Below are positions 31,889-40,895 of a stretch of DNA of 64,000 nucleotides, one piece after another. The notes under the pieces are model-generated. The model was given only the letters and a program-made list of their open reading frames with translations. It made no database searches and was not told the DNA's origin. Position numbers and translations under genes: made by a program. The stretch is from Vibrio neptunius (GTDB taxonomy: Bacteria > Pseudomonadota > Gammaproteobacteria > Enterobacterales > Vibrionaceae). The stretch covers positions 496,001 through 560,000 of the forward strand of contig CP079860.1 in the NCBI GenBank assembly GCA_019339365.1. Direction: 5' to 3'. How positions within the stretch are numbered: position 1 is the first letter of the stretch; each line of letters begins with the position of its first letter.

Positions 31889-32437
31889 TTAGCCTACTCT
31901 TGATAACTTAAGTAGCTTCCTTAAGTCCGCCAGTACATCTTTGCTTTGGCGGACCAGATCGTCTTGTGATTCCACTTTGGGATACCGCATCACTAATTGG
32001 CCCAATGGGTCGACAATAACGTACTCAAAGTCAGACACAACCTGATGGAAGGCTTGATTCACTTTGATAGCTTCAAACCCACCCTTTTCCAGTACCGATA
32101 TATCGCTGAGCTCAGAGACAAGCAGCACAGGCGCGACACGGCTCTGATATTTACCCAACGCCAAATGGCTTTGACCCAGCAAGTACACCTGCTTTTGGCA
32201 GAATTCATCACATTGCTGCGGAATCAAGTACCCCAATTGCCATTGCTCGCTTGCATAAGGGTTGCGGATTCCAAGCCCATCATAACTTTGCTTTGGTTCA
32301 ATCAATTGACCTTTGTTTGTTACGCCAGACTCATACCAATGATTGGCGAGAAATGTCTTGGCAATGACTGCGGGCAAAGCAAACATTAGTACCAAGGCAA
32401 TCAGAATGATTCTGCCTCTTGTAACTGGATCAGCCAT
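31889..32437 (-). CDS. Membrane-anchored CxxxC protein of the cytochrome oxidase cluster
   Basis: 182 residues: one N-terminal TM (IILIALVLMFALPAVIAKTF, about 10-29) and a periplasmic domain. It carries CDEFC at about residue 76, placed after a QLGYLIPQQ strand as in SCO/thioredoxin-like folds, and ends with VDPLGQLVMRYP, which also resembles those folds. Proteins in this position of gamma-proteobacterial cox clusters are usually annotated as hypothetical. A role in copper delivery or thiol reduction for the CuA/CuB sites is inferred from CxxxC and context; no true Sco gene is in the cluster. Its start overlaps the surf1 stop by 8 nt. Confidence 0.8.
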   Translation of the reverse strand: MADPVTRGRIILIALVLMFALPAVIAKTFLANHWYESGVTNKGQLIEPKQSYDGLGIRNPYASEQWQLGYLIPQQCDEFCQKQVYLLGQSHLALGKYQSRVAPVLLVSELSDISVLEKGGFEAIKVNQAFHQVVSDFEYVIVDPLGQLVMRYPKVESQDDLVRQSKDVLADLRKLLKLSRVG

Positions 32438-33218
32438 CCTGACCTCCTTGTTTTAACGCTCTGATAAAAACCCAACCACTCAGCAGCACTAGGGCCACAG
32501 CCATACTAAACCACTGAAAGGCATATCCTGTGTGTTTAGCAGAACCCAGCGGGACAGGTTTCCAAGGCTGCTCATAGGGCCAATCTGACGTGCGGGGCTG
32601 TAAAATGTAAGGCTCTATTGGGTGCTGCCAATATTGTTCAAGGTCAGCAATGTTGAGATTTTGAATTCGATGCGGAACACCCGGCTCAATATACAGCTCA
32701 TCACTCAGCGGATTTGAAGAGCGCTGGTAAACTCTCGCTTCTGATATTAGTGGGCTGTTCAGCCAGTCAACGTTGGGCAGGCTATCTCGTTGGCCCTTTG
32801 AAGCAATAAAACCACGCTCCACCAAAACCGCGCTATCAACCCCAAACTCCATAAGCTGATAGGCCAAGTAACCAACTTCACCTTGATAGGTCTGATTATC
32901 GAGCAATAGGTATTTTCCTTCGATGGGTCTTAGTTCAACGGTAACCCGCATACCCGTAAGATAGCGAGTATCGGTAACGTTTAGCTGAGTAATATCGATG
33001 GTAGGGGCCTGCTCTCTTGCATCGAGAAACCGCTCCATTTGCTGCTTTTCTTCTGCTCTCGATAGTTGCCACAAGCCTAAGTTGACCAAAATAGAAAAGG
33101 CAACCACAGTTAATAACAGACCAACCCAAAACGAGTACGACTTAATCTGAACTAATAAGGAAGACTTTATGGTATTCATCTTCAAGTCGCTATTGGTAGT
33201 GTTACTAGTGTTTATCAT
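32430..33218 (-). CDS. SURF1-family cytochrome oxidase assembly protein
   Basis: Helps insert heme A into oxidase subunit I. 262 residues: N-terminal TM FWVGLLLTVVAFSILVNLGLWQL with the family GxWQL-type end, a periplasmic domain containing NQTYQGEVGYLAYQ and VLVERGFI, and a C-terminal TM (YAFQWFSMAVALVLLSGWVFI). The start at 33218 has GAGG six bases upstream; an internal ATG at 33179 has no good site. With the 33218 start the 5' end overlaps head to head with the opposite DUF2909-like gene by 50 bp. Confidence 0.88.
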   Translation of the reverse strand: MINTSNTTNSDLKMNTIKSSLLVQIKSYSFWVGLLLTVVAFSILVNLGLWQLSRAEEKQQMERFLDAREQAPTIDITQLNVTDTRYLTGMRVTVELRPIEGKYLLLDNQTYQGEVGYLAYQLMEFGVDSAVLVERGFIASKGQRDSLPNVDWLNSPLISEARVYQRSSNPLSDELYIEPGVPHRIQNLNIADLEQYWQHPIEPYILQPRTSDWPYEQPWKPVPLGSAKHTGYAFQWFSMAVALVLLSGWVFIRALKQGGQDG

Positions 33219-33408
33219 CGTAAACCTCGCAAGAGCGATGCTCGAAATGGTGAAAGGACCTCAGCCCGAAAGTGATGAGGAACCTCGCCAAGATAAGCCC
33301 ATGAGTTATTACCTTGGCCGACGTGTGTTCCTCTCTGCACTCGCCGTTGTGTTATTGATCGCCGCCCTTCTTACAGGTCTTATTGAACCTAATGCGCGCC
33401 CTTACTAA
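33169..33408 (+). CDS. DUF2909-like twin-transmembrane protein
   Basis: 79 residues with two TM helices: KSLLVVLLVFIIVNLARAML near the N-terminus and VFLSALAVVLLIAALLTGL near the C-terminus, with an acidic loop (ESDEEPRQDKP) and MSYYLGRRV between. This is the layout of DUF2909, small proteins commonly found between coxC and surf1 in gamma-proteobacteria, also on the opposite strand there. AAGGAAG precedes the ATG. It is the only plus-strand gene inside the oxidase cluster and overlaps the surf1 start. Function unknown, presumably oxidase assembly. Confidence 0.82.
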   Translation: MVFIFKSLLVVLLVFIIVNLARAMLEMVKGPQPESDEEPRQDKPMSYYLGRRVFLSALAVVLLIAALLTGLIEPNARPY

Positions 33409-33420
33409 GGGCGAACACAC

Positions 33421-34306
33421 CTACAGTACATAAACAAAGACAAACAGACATAGCCAAACCACATCGACAAAATGCCAGTACCAGCTGCCTGCCTGAAACG
33501 CGAAGTGATCCTTAGGTGTAAAATGATCTTTTTGCCACACGGGCGAGCAGTATGATTAGGAACGTTGTCCCTAAGAAAACGTGCATGCCATGGAAACCCG
33601 TCAACAAGAAGAACGTGTTGCCATATATTCCTGATTGCAGAGTAAGATTCAGGTCCTGATAAGCATGAGCATACTCAACACCTTGGTAATAAAGGAAAAA
33701 GCCCGCCAGAACAATCGTAATTTCTAGCCATACAATCAGCGCCATGCGTTTGTTCTGCTCAAGACTCGTATGGGCCATATGCAAAGTGATAGAGGAAGTC
33801 AGAAGAATCAGGGTGTTTATCAGCGGAATTCCCTGCCATCCCATCGCTGTCGTTGTGACACCATCGGGTGTGGTCGTCAGTGGCCAAAGTGCTTCGAACG
33901 CAGGCCACAGAACCTCATGAGTCATCGCATTATTGCTCGCTCCGCCCAACCAAGGTACTGAGATCATGCGCGCATAAAACAGTGCCCCAAAAAAGGCGCC
34001 AAAGAACATCACTTCAGAGAAGATGAACCAACTCATTCCTTGCCTGAAGGAGCGAGAAATTTGCTCAGAATACTTACCTGTCATCGACTCGGTGATCACG
34101 TTGCTAAACCAACCTGCAAACATGTAGAGTAGGAACAGGAATCCAGCTAGAAGAATCAGCTTACCGAAGACACTGCCTTCGCCGCCTTCGGCCATGTTTT
34201 GCACAGTGACCCCTGCGCCAACCGCGATAAGAAACAGCGCAACCGCTCCGACAATTGGCCAGCTACTTTGAGCCGGAACATAATATGATTGATGTTTTGA
34301 ACTCAT
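33421..34306 (-). pseudogene. coxC: Cytochrome c oxidase subunit III, frameshifted near the C-terminus as read
   Basis: Seven-TM core subunit of the heme-copper oxidase. As read the frame stops at 33512 after [12 protein letters not shown] (264 residues), losing the last helix. The conserved ending is intact in the next frame: [20 protein letters not shown], then [15 protein letters not shown] and a stop at 33421. Removing one A from the A5 run (T5 at 33529-33533 on the plus strand) gives [13 protein letters not shown] and a 294-residue protein of normal length. The N-terminal part has the usual MSWFIFSEVMFFGAFFGALF and TGFHGMHVFLGT motifs. A truncated subunit III beside an otherwise intact cluster makes a base-calling error more likely than decay. 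The start overlaps the ctaG stop by 4 nt. Confidence 0.9.
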
Positions 34307-34905
34307 GGCTTAGCTCCTTGCTGTGTGAGGTCGCCACTCGGCTCCATTCGTGCTACTTCAACGGGTTGAGGAACCTTATCCGTAATGTCGTAGAGGGTAT
34401 ACGACAGCGTTAACGTATGAATCGACTCCGGAATGTCTGGCTCAATGTAGAAGATCAAAGGCATCTCGGCTTTCGCCAGACTTTCCAGTGGTTGGTGATT
34501 AAAGCAGAAACATTCAATTTTATTGAAATAGGATGCCCCCATACCTGGTGATACCGAAGGGACGGCTTGACCGATCGTTGCCTTGGGTGACTGGTTTGTC
34601 GCTATGTAGGCCGTCTGAATCACTTCTCCAGGGTGCACATCCATTGACTGTTGCTTAGGTTCGAACAACCAAGGCATACCCTGATTTCTGTGGGCCATAA
34701 ACTCAACTCGAATAAGACGTGATGTGTCAGGAACCATACCCTGTGGCTGTAGCGCAGACTCAGTATTGGTTTTTCCGTTGATTCCTAAAGCTTCGCACAT
34801 CACGTCATATAACGGGACAAGCGCAAAACCAAAGCCAAACATCGCCACCACTGCTGCCAGCAGCTTTAAGGTTAATTGGTTATTGGATTGCTGTTGTCCA
34901 TCCAT
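34303..34905 (-). CDS. ctaG: Cytochrome c oxidase assembly protein CtaG/Cox11
   Basis: Copper chaperone that builds the CuB centre of subunit I. 200 residues from the ATG at 34905, which has GAGGGA upstream and lies 10 nt after coxA. One N-terminal TM (LLAAVVAMFGFGFALVPLYD) runs into the family signature ending VPLYDVMCEALG. The copper-binding C132-F-C134 lies in KIECFCFNHQPL, followed by the expected MPLIFYIEPDIP. A longer reading upstream would run into coxA and is rejected. Confidence 0.93.
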   Translation of the reverse strand: MDGQQQSNNQLTLKLLAAVVAMFGFGFALVPLYDVMCEALGINGKTNTESALQPQGMVPDTSRLIRVEFMAHRNQGMPWLFEPKQQSMDVHPGEVIQTAYIATNQSPKATIGQAVPSVSPGMGASYFNKIECFCFNHQPLESLAKAEMPLIFYIEPDIPESIHTLTLSYTLYDITDKVPQPVEVARMEPSGDLTQQGAKP

Positions 34906-34915
34906 AGCGCTTCCC

Positions 34916-36574
34916 TCAATCCACTTTCGGTGGGGTAGAGAATGTATGGTGCGGTGCTGGGCTTGGTACTGTCCACTCCAACCCTTCAGCACGATCCCAC
35001 GGTTTCGCCTCAGCTTTTTCTCCTCCACGGATACACTTAATCACTAACCAAAGGAAAATTAGCTGAGACAAACCAAAGGCAAAACCACCAATCGACACTA
35101 TCTGATTGATGTCGGCAAACTGAATTGCATAGTCAGGAATGCGTCGTGGCATCCCAGCTAAGCCAAGGAAATGCATCGGGAAGAATAAGACGTTGACCGA
35201 AATTACTGAGCACCAGAAATGCCACAAGCTCAACTTGTGGTCATACATATTCCCCGTCCATTTCGGTAACCAATAATAAGCAGCTGCCATAATCGAGAAT
35301 ACCGCCCCTGAGACCAACACATAATGGAAGTGCGCGACCACAAAATACGTATCGTGATACTGGAAGTCTGCAGGAACAATCGCCAGCATAAGCCCGGAGA
35401 ACCCACCGATGGTAAACAGAATAATGAAAGCAATGGCAAACAACATTGGTGTCTCGAATGTCATCGCGCCCCGCCACATTGTAGCCACCCAGTTGAACAC
35501 TTTGACCCCAGTGGGCACCGCAATCAGCATGGTGCAATACATAAAGAAGAGTTCGGCGAAAACGGGCATCCCTGTCGTAAACATATGGTGTGCCCAAACC
35601 AAGAATGACAAAAGCGCGATACTACAAGTGGCGTACACCATCGAGTGGTAACCAAACAATTTTTTACCACTGAACGCAGGAATGATGGCCGACACGATAC
35701 CGAAAGATGGCAAGATCATGATGTACACTTCGGGATGACCGAAGAACCAGAAGATATGCTGGAACATCACAGGATCGCCACCACCCGCGGCATCAAAGAA
35801 TGATGTGCCGAAGTACTTATCGGTGAGGACCATAGTCACCGCCCCTGCTAGCACCGGCATGACGGCTATCAACAAGAAAGCAGTAATCAACCAAGTCCAG
35901 ACAAACATCGGCATTTTGAACCAAGTCATCCCTGGCGCTCTCATGTTGACGATGGTGACGATCACGTTGATTGCCCCCATGATCGAGCTGATCCCCATGA
36001 TATGAACAGAGAACACAAATAGCGCGGTACTGTCAGGTCCATAAGTTGTAGAAAGAGGCGCGTAGAAAGTCCAGCCAAAATCAGGGCCCCCACCTTCCGT
36101 AAACAACGAAGCAATCAGGATTAGGAATGCAAAAGGCAAAATCCAAAAACTGAGGTTATTCATCCTTGGTAACGCCATATCTGGCGCGCCAATCATCATC
36201 GGAATCATCCAGTTGGCTAAACCAGTAAAGGCTGGCATAACCGCGCCAAACACCATAATCAAGCCATGTACGGTCGTCATCTGGTTAAAGAATTGGGGCT
36301 CGATCAGTTGTAAACCGGGTTGGAACAACTCGGCACGAATAATCATCGCCATCGCTCCACCGGTCAGAAACATAATGAAACTGAACCAAAGGTAAAGCGT
36401 CCCGATATCTTTGTGGTTGGTGGAATAAATCCAGCGGGCTATGCCAGAAGGCGCTTCGTGATGATCATGATCATCAATAGCAATCGCACTGTTTGCTCTT
36501 CCTAACTCGGCGTCAGCCGCTGGTGCTGATTTGATTGATTCAGAATTCATTGACTCAGGTTTGGACGTTTTCAT
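34916..36574 (-). CDS. coxA: Cytochrome c oxidase subunit I (aa3/caa3 type)
   Basis: Catalytic subunit with heme a and the heme a3-CuB centre; reduces O2 to water and pumps protons. 552 residues, twelve TM segments starting at about 55. Signatures: YSTNHKDIGTLY, the heme a His in TTVHGLIMVF, FWFFGHPEVYIMILP (CuB His-Tyr cross-link pair), the HHMFTTGM pair, and the HDTYFVVAHFHYVL heme ligands. The D- and K-channel regions look normal. The first ~40 residues are polar and non-conserved. Overlaps coxB by 4 nt. Confidence 0.96.
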   Translation of the reverse strand: MKTSKPESMNSESIKSAPAADAELGRANSAIAIDDHDHHEAPSGIARWIYSTNHKDIGTLYLWFSFIMFLTGGAMAMIIRAELFQPGLQLIEPQFFNQMTTVHGLIMVFGAVMPAFTGLANWMIPMMIGAPDMALPRMNNLSFWILPFAFLILIASLFTEGGGPDFGWTFYAPLSTTYGPDSTALFVFSVHIMGISSIMGAINVIVTIVNMRAPGMTWFKMPMFVWTWLITAFLLIAVMPVLAGAVTMVLTDKYFGTSFFDAAGGGDPVMFQHIFWFFGHPEVYIMILPSFGIVSAIIPAFSGKKLFGYHSMVYATCSIALLSFLVWAHHMFTTGMPVFAELFFMYCTMLIAVPTGVKVFNWVATMWRGAMTFETPMLFAIAFIILFTIGGFSGLMLAIVPADFQYHDTYFVVAHFHYVLVSGAVFSIMAAAYYWLPKWTGNMYDHKLSLWHFWCSVISVNVLFFPMHFLGLAGMPRRIPDYAIQFADINQIVSIGGFAFGLSQLIFLWLVIKCIRGGEKAEAKPWDRAEGLEWTVPSPAPHHTFSTPPKVD

Positions 36575-37725
36575 TGTCCCTCCTTGGATGCCTTAAATGC
36601 ATTCACATCGGATGCCTGCACCAACTCACCCGTACTGTTTCCTAAACCATTACGTTGATAAGTCACCACAGCCGCAATCTCTTTGTCCGAGAGCTGGTTG
36701 GCAAAAGCCTGCATAGCGGTGCCGGATCGACCGTTAACCACGATATCGATATGCTTGTCAACATCGCCCGTCGCAATCTTACTGCCTGTAATCGCTGGGA
36801 ATGCCCCCGGAATACCCGCGCCACTAACCTGATGGCAGACGGCACATCGGTCGACATACACTTTTTCACCTATCGCCATCAATTCTTCTTGTGATAAGGA
36901 TGCAGTGAGGGAAGCCGCTGCCTCTTGCTTTGCTTGCTCAATTTCAGCTTTTTTCGCTAGTAACCAAGCGTCGTATTTCTCTTCTTCCATGGCATGAACG
37001 ACGACTGGCATGAAGCCATGAGCTCGACCACATAGCTCTGCACACTGACCGCGATATACACCCGGTTCATCGATGCGGGTCCACGCTTCGTTGATAAACC
37101 CTGGGATAGTGTCTTTCTTAACTGCAAAGTCAGGTACCCACCAAGAGTGAATTACATCATCGGAAGTCAGGAGGAATCGTACTTTTCGGTTGATTGGCAA
37201 CACCAAAGGGTTATCAACTTCAAGAAGATAATGTGCGCCTTTGTCTTCTATACCGTCAATCGCTTTTTGGCTGGTTGCTAACAAGCTGAAATACTCGACA
37301 TCTTCTCCGAAATAACTGTAGTGCCACTTCCACTGGGAACCGGTGATCTTTATCGTCAGGTCAGATTGAGAAGTATCCTCCATTGCAACCAGCGTACGGG
37401 TTGCCGGGATGGCCATGAGAATAAGAATGATGATGGGGATGACGGTCCAGATCACTTCCACTTTGGTGCTCTCATGAAAGTTGGCGGCCACTGCTCCTTT
37501 TGACTTTCTGTGGTAGTACATGGAATAGAACATTGCTCCGAACACCACAACAGCAATCGCGCAACAGATATAGAATATGAGCATGTGTAAGTCATAAACT
37601 TCATTACTGATACCTGTCACACCTTTGGTCATGTTCAAGGCGTTTTCTTCAGCATTAACTGAAGCAGCAAAGCCAACACACAACAAATTGAACAGTTGCC
37701 ATAGTGAAACCTTTATTCTTTTCAA
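36571..37725 (-). CDS. coxB: Cytochrome c oxidase subunit II with fused cytochrome c domain (caa3 type)
   Basis: Accepts electrons and passes them to heme a. 384 residues: signal peptide (LFNLLCVGFAASVNA), two TM segments (about 47-68 and 91-112), a cupredoxin domain with the CuA ligands H193, C228, E230, C232, H236 and M239 (HSWWVPDF...GQCAELCGRAHGFM), and a C-terminal class I cytochrome c with C294-AVC-H298 and a likely axial Met in GTAMQAF. The fused cytochrome c defines a caa3-type enzyme. First gene of the coxB-coxA-ctaG-coxC operon, overlapping coxA by 4 nt. Confidence 0.96.
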   Translation of the reverse strand: MKRIKVSLWQLFNLLCVGFAASVNAEENALNMTKGVTGISNEVYDLHMLIFYICCAIAVVVFGAMFYSMYYHRKSKGAVAANFHESTKVEVIWTVIPIIILILMAIPATRTLVAMEDTSQSDLTIKITGSQWKWHYSYFGEDVEYFSLLATSQKAIDGIEDKGAHYLLEVDNPLVLPINRKVRFLLTSDDVIHSWWVPDFAVKKDTIPGFINEAWTRIDEPGVYRGQCAELCGRAHGFMPVVVHAMEEEKYDAWLLAKKAEIEQAKQEAAASLTASLSQEELMAIGEKVYVDRCAVCHQVSGAGIPGAFPAITGSKIATGDVDKHIDIVVNGRSGTAMQAFANQLSDKEIAAVVTYQRNGLGNSTGELVQASDVNAFKASKEGQ

Positions 37726-38082
37726 AAGACCTCTCCTCTGCCTGAGGCATCATCTCTGATGATTTAACCAAGGCGCCCTTTAGCAACAACGACGCAAAAA
37801 AGTCCTAATGGCCCAAAGGGTGCGGAAAATTCCTTGTAAACAGCAAATTCGATGTGATTTGTTATAGTTATGTTAATAAAAACTAGTTGGCGTTTACTAA
37901 TAGTGCAAGAAAGTGCTAATGGAAATGTCGGTAATTTAACCAATATAAATTGAAGATTGATCACAATATTTGGTTTAGCGATTGCGCTCTCTCAAATGAT
38001 AATCAATATCACTTAATATCCATCCATTAATCCCCAGATGTCATACACTTGGGATAACGTTAGTCAAAGGTAGAAATAAGTT
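37726..38082. other. 357-bp divergent promoter region between coxB and phospho-sugar mutase
   Basis: AT-rich with short ORFs only. It holds a Fur-like box (separate entry) and must contain the coxB promoter on the minus strand and the mutase promoter on the plus strand. No other site is convincing. Confidence 0.5.
37997..38011. promoter_or_regulatory. Fur-like box
   Basis: TGATAATCAATATCA is a 7-1-7 inverted repeat with one mismatch to TGATAATnATTATCA. The surrounding 19-mer matches 15 of 19 positions of the E. coli Fur consensus. It is 72 nt before the phospho-sugar mutase ATG and 272 nt before coxB, so either could be the target. Confidence 0.45.
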
Positions 38083-39792
38083 ATGATGGAACAAGTTACT
38101 CGTTGGTTGGAAAAAGATCCGGACCCACGTACTCGTGAAGAGCTTCAACACTTAATTGATGAAGAACAATATCAAGAACTAACAGATCGATTTAGTCAAA
38201 GGCTAGAGTTTGGAACAGCGGGTTTGCGCGGCAAGGTCGGCTGTGGTCCAAACCGAATGAATCGACTTGTTATACAAGAAACTGCTACAGGCCTAGGTCA
38301 ATATCTGATTGAGCAGGTACAAAACGCAAAACATCGTGGTGTGGTGATTGGTTATGATGGCCGCCCAGATTCCAAGCAGTTCGCTCATGATACCACCTCT
38401 GTATTGACCGCTTTAGGTATCAAGGTGTACCTGACACACGATGTCGCAGCGACACCTATTGCTGCATTTGGTGTTCGTCATTTTAATGCCGCCGCTGCTG
38501 TTGTCGTCACGGCCAGCCACAACCCACCAGAGTACAACGGCTTTAAAGTGTATTGGGAAAATGGCGCTCAAATCATCCCTCCTCATGACTCTGGTATTGC
38601 GGGAGAAATCGACGAAGCCGCTACAAAACCCATCCCTCTGATGAACCTTGATGATGCAGAAAAGCATGATCTTCTCGTGTGGCTTAAAGAAGACTACTAC
38701 GAGACTTATCGCCAAACGATGAATGGCAACCCACTGCTGGCTAATCATCAACAACCAGAAGCGGTTGGCGTAGCCTATACCGCAATGCATGGTGTGGGTG
38801 CTGACATGGCAGAAACACTGCTGAAAGATGCAGGCTTCACCAAAATCTACAGCGTTGCCGCGCAACGTGAGCCCGATGGTTCTTTTCCGACGGTGAACTT
38901 CCCTAACCCTGAGGAAGCTGGCGCCATGGATATGGTGGTCGCGTTGGCAAAAGCGAATAACGCCGACATCGCTTGTGCCAATGACCCAGACGCAGACCGT
39001 TTTGCGGTCGCTGCTCGTCGACCCGATGGCGAATACCAGATGCTAACGGGAGATCAGGTGGGTTGTCTATTTGGCCACTACCTACTTAGCCATACTGATG
39101 CAACTAAACAGTTGATTGGTAATACTATCGTGTCTTCAACATTGCTTGAGAAAATTGCACTTTCTCATGGCGCTGAGTACTACCAAACTCTGACGGGTTT
39201 CAAATGGCTGACTAATATCGCTATGCAAAAACAAACCGCAGAGAAACAGTTCCTGTTCGCTTATGAAGAAGCACTGGGCTACACAGTGGGCAATAAAGTG
39301 TGGGATAAGGATGGCTTGTCTGCTCTGGTCGCTTTCTCTCAGCTAACCGCCGAACTTAAGCGTCAGGGTAAAACGGTGTGGGATCAATTGGAAAACATTT
39401 ATCGCGAGCACGGTATGTACATCAATGCTCAACATAGCACTGCGCTCGATCCAAAAGCCCCACCTGTTGGAGACAAACTACGAGCCGCGCAGCCAAGTCA
39501 AATCGCAGGCCGTAAAGTCGAAGTGATTGAAGATTTGAAACTTTCAACACGAACCTTTGCTGATGGCAACGCTGAATCTATTGACTTACCAGCTAGTGAC
39601 GTTCTGATCTATCACCTTTCTGGCGGGGCACGTGTCATCGTACGTCCATCAGGTACAGAACCTAAGCTGAAGTGCTACTACGAAGTCGTCGAAGCATTTG
39701 CTGCAGCAGATAGCTTCTCCGTAGCGGAAGAAAAAGCGGAGCTTGCGCTGGATATGCTCATCAGTGAACACCAAACAAGTTTGGATCACTAA
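38083..39792 (+). CDS. Phospho-sugar mutase (phosphoglucomutase/phosphomannomutase, PGM2-like)
   Basis: Cytosolic alpha-D-phosphohexomutase moving phosphate between C1 and C6 of hexoses or between C1 and C5 of pentoses. 569 residues with four domains. Seen: FGTAGLRGK near residue 44, the phosphoserine loop TASHNPPEYNG at about 142-152, metal site NDPDADRFAVA at about 302, sugar-binding YEEALGYTVG, and phosphate-binding RPSGTEPKLKCYYE near the C-terminus. The long N-terminal extension (WLEKDPDPRTREELQHLI) is typical of the PGM2/PgcA-like branch. Glucose-1-P, mannose-6-P or ribose-1-P could be the substrate. A strong terminator follows. Confidence 0.92.
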   Translation: MMEQVTRWLEKDPDPRTREELQHLIDEEQYQELTDRFSQRLEFGTAGLRGKVGCGPNRMNRLVIQETATGLGQYLIEQVQNAKHRGVVIGYDGRPDSKQFAHDTTSVLTALGIKVYLTHDVAATPIAAFGVRHFNAAAAVVVTASHNPPEYNGFKVYWENGAQIIPPHDSGIAGEIDEAATKPIPLMNLDDAEKHDLLVWLKEDYYETYRQTMNGNPLLANHQQPEAVGVAYTAMHGVGADMAETLLKDAGFTKIYSVAAQREPDGSFPTVNFPNPEEAGAMDMVVALAKANNADIACANDPDADRFAVAARRPDGEYQMLTGDQVGCLFGHYLLSHTDATKQLIGNTIVSSTLLEKIALSHGAEYYQTLTGFKWLTNIAMQKQTAEKQFLFAYEEALGYTVGNKVWDKDGLSALVAFSQLTAELKRQGKTVWDQLENIYREHGMYINAQHSTALDPKAPPVGDKLRAAQPSQIAGRKVEVIEDLKLSTRTFADGNAESIDLPASDVLIYHLSGGARVIVRPSGTEPKLKCYYEVVEAFAAADSFSVAEEKAELALDMLISEHQTSLDH

Positions 39793-39820
39793 AGAGAAAC
39801 CATCGAAAACACTGGTTTAC

Positions 39821-39846
39821 AAAGCGGCTCGAATAGCCGCTTTTTC
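39821..39846 (+). terminator. Intrinsic terminator of the phospho-sugar mutase gene
   Basis: AAAGCGGCT (39821-39829) pairs with AGCCGCTTT (39835-39843) across a 5-nt loop, followed by a T-run. Confidence 0.9.
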
Positions 39847-39938
39847 AATATCTTAATTCTTATTTCAACTCCAAGCACCCGCAAACTGACGAATATGGTA
39901 AAGTGCAGCTTCCACTTTCCTCTAGTGATTGAATCATC

Positions 39939-40838
39939 ATGAAGACCATTTTATCTGTCACCCCTGTTGGGGTGCGTTATATGTTGCTTTCGGCGCTCGG
40001 TTTTGCCTTGATGTCAGCCTGCGTCAAATACGTGAGCAACTATGGTATTCCCTTGTTTGAAATTGTTGCAGCTAGGGCATGCGTTTCGTTGGTGATCAGT
40101 TATCTGGATGTTAAACGCAAACGTATTTCAGTGTGGGGACACAATAAGCCACTTCTTATGCTTCGCGGTGCAGTCGGCACAATCGCCCTAATGTGTGTTT
40201 ACTATTCAGTCACAACCCTTCCTCTAGCAGAAGCCACCATCCTTCAATATGTGCACCCGGTGTTTACTGCCTTGCTTGGCGTGCTGTTCCTCAAGGAACG
40301 CATTCAGTTTTCAACCATGATATGCATCGCGCTTTGTTTAGTGGGTTTAGGTGTCATGGTTCAACCGAGCATGCAAACAGCCGATAGCTCAAACCTCCCG
40401 CTATTTAGCGTGATGATGGCACTACTCGGTGCGTTTGGCAGCTCTATTGCTTATGTTATTGTCCGTCGATTAAGCCAAACAGAGGACAGTTCAGTAATTA
40501 TTTTCTACTTCCCACTGATGGCCCTACCTACTTCTATCGTTTTGCTCGGCGATGATTTCGTCTGGCCCAGTCTCTTTTTAACCACGATGCTAATTCTAGT
40601 CGGTGTTTTCACTCAGATAGGTCAGCATGGTTTAACCAAAGCGATGCAAACTCAGGCTGCGGGTAAAGCTTCGGCCTATTCCTACGTACAAATTGTTTTT
40701 TCTGCACTACTTGGTGCCTGGATATTCAATGAAGCACCTTCTAACTGGACCTACTTAGGCGGCTCACTGATTGTTATCGGTGCATTAATTAACGTTTTCG
40801 GCCATCAACTCAAGCCATCATTGCTTCGAGTAAAATAG
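39939..40838 (+). CDS. EamA/DMT-family inner-membrane transporter
   Basis: 299 residues with ten predicted TM helices in two EamA halves. The first half has ARACVSLVISYLDVKRKR and LPLAEATILQYVHPVFTALL, the usual TM4 motif; the second has SAYSYVQIVFSALLGAWIFNE, its duplicate. Members export small metabolites such as amino acids or nucleosides; the substrate here is unknown. Monocistronic: it lies after a terminator and 57 nt before the next gene. Confidence 0.9.
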   Translation: MKTILSVTPVGVRYMLLSALGFALMSACVKYVSNYGIPLFEIVAARACVSLVISYLDVKRKRISVWGHNKPLLMLRGAVGTIALMCVYYSVTTLPLAEATILQYVHPVFTALLGVLFLKERIQFSTMICIALCLVGLGVMVQPSMQTADSSNLPLFSVMMALLGAFGSSIAYVIVRRLSQTEDSSVIIFYFPLMALPTSIVLLGDDFVWPSLFLTTMLILVGVFTQIGQHGLTKAMQTQAAGKASAYSYVQIVFSALLGAWIFNEAPSNWTYLGGSLIVIGALINVFGHQLKPSLLRVK

Positions 40839-40895
40839 CTTCAAATCAATACACGGGGTCTATACTTATATGAGTCAAGACAACCAAAGCGCCCC

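Noticed and set aside
37764-37964. 66-codon minus-strand ORF upstream of coxB
   Set aside because: Lies in the AT-rich promoter region, no ribosome-binding site or recognisable fold, and composition like non-coding DNA.
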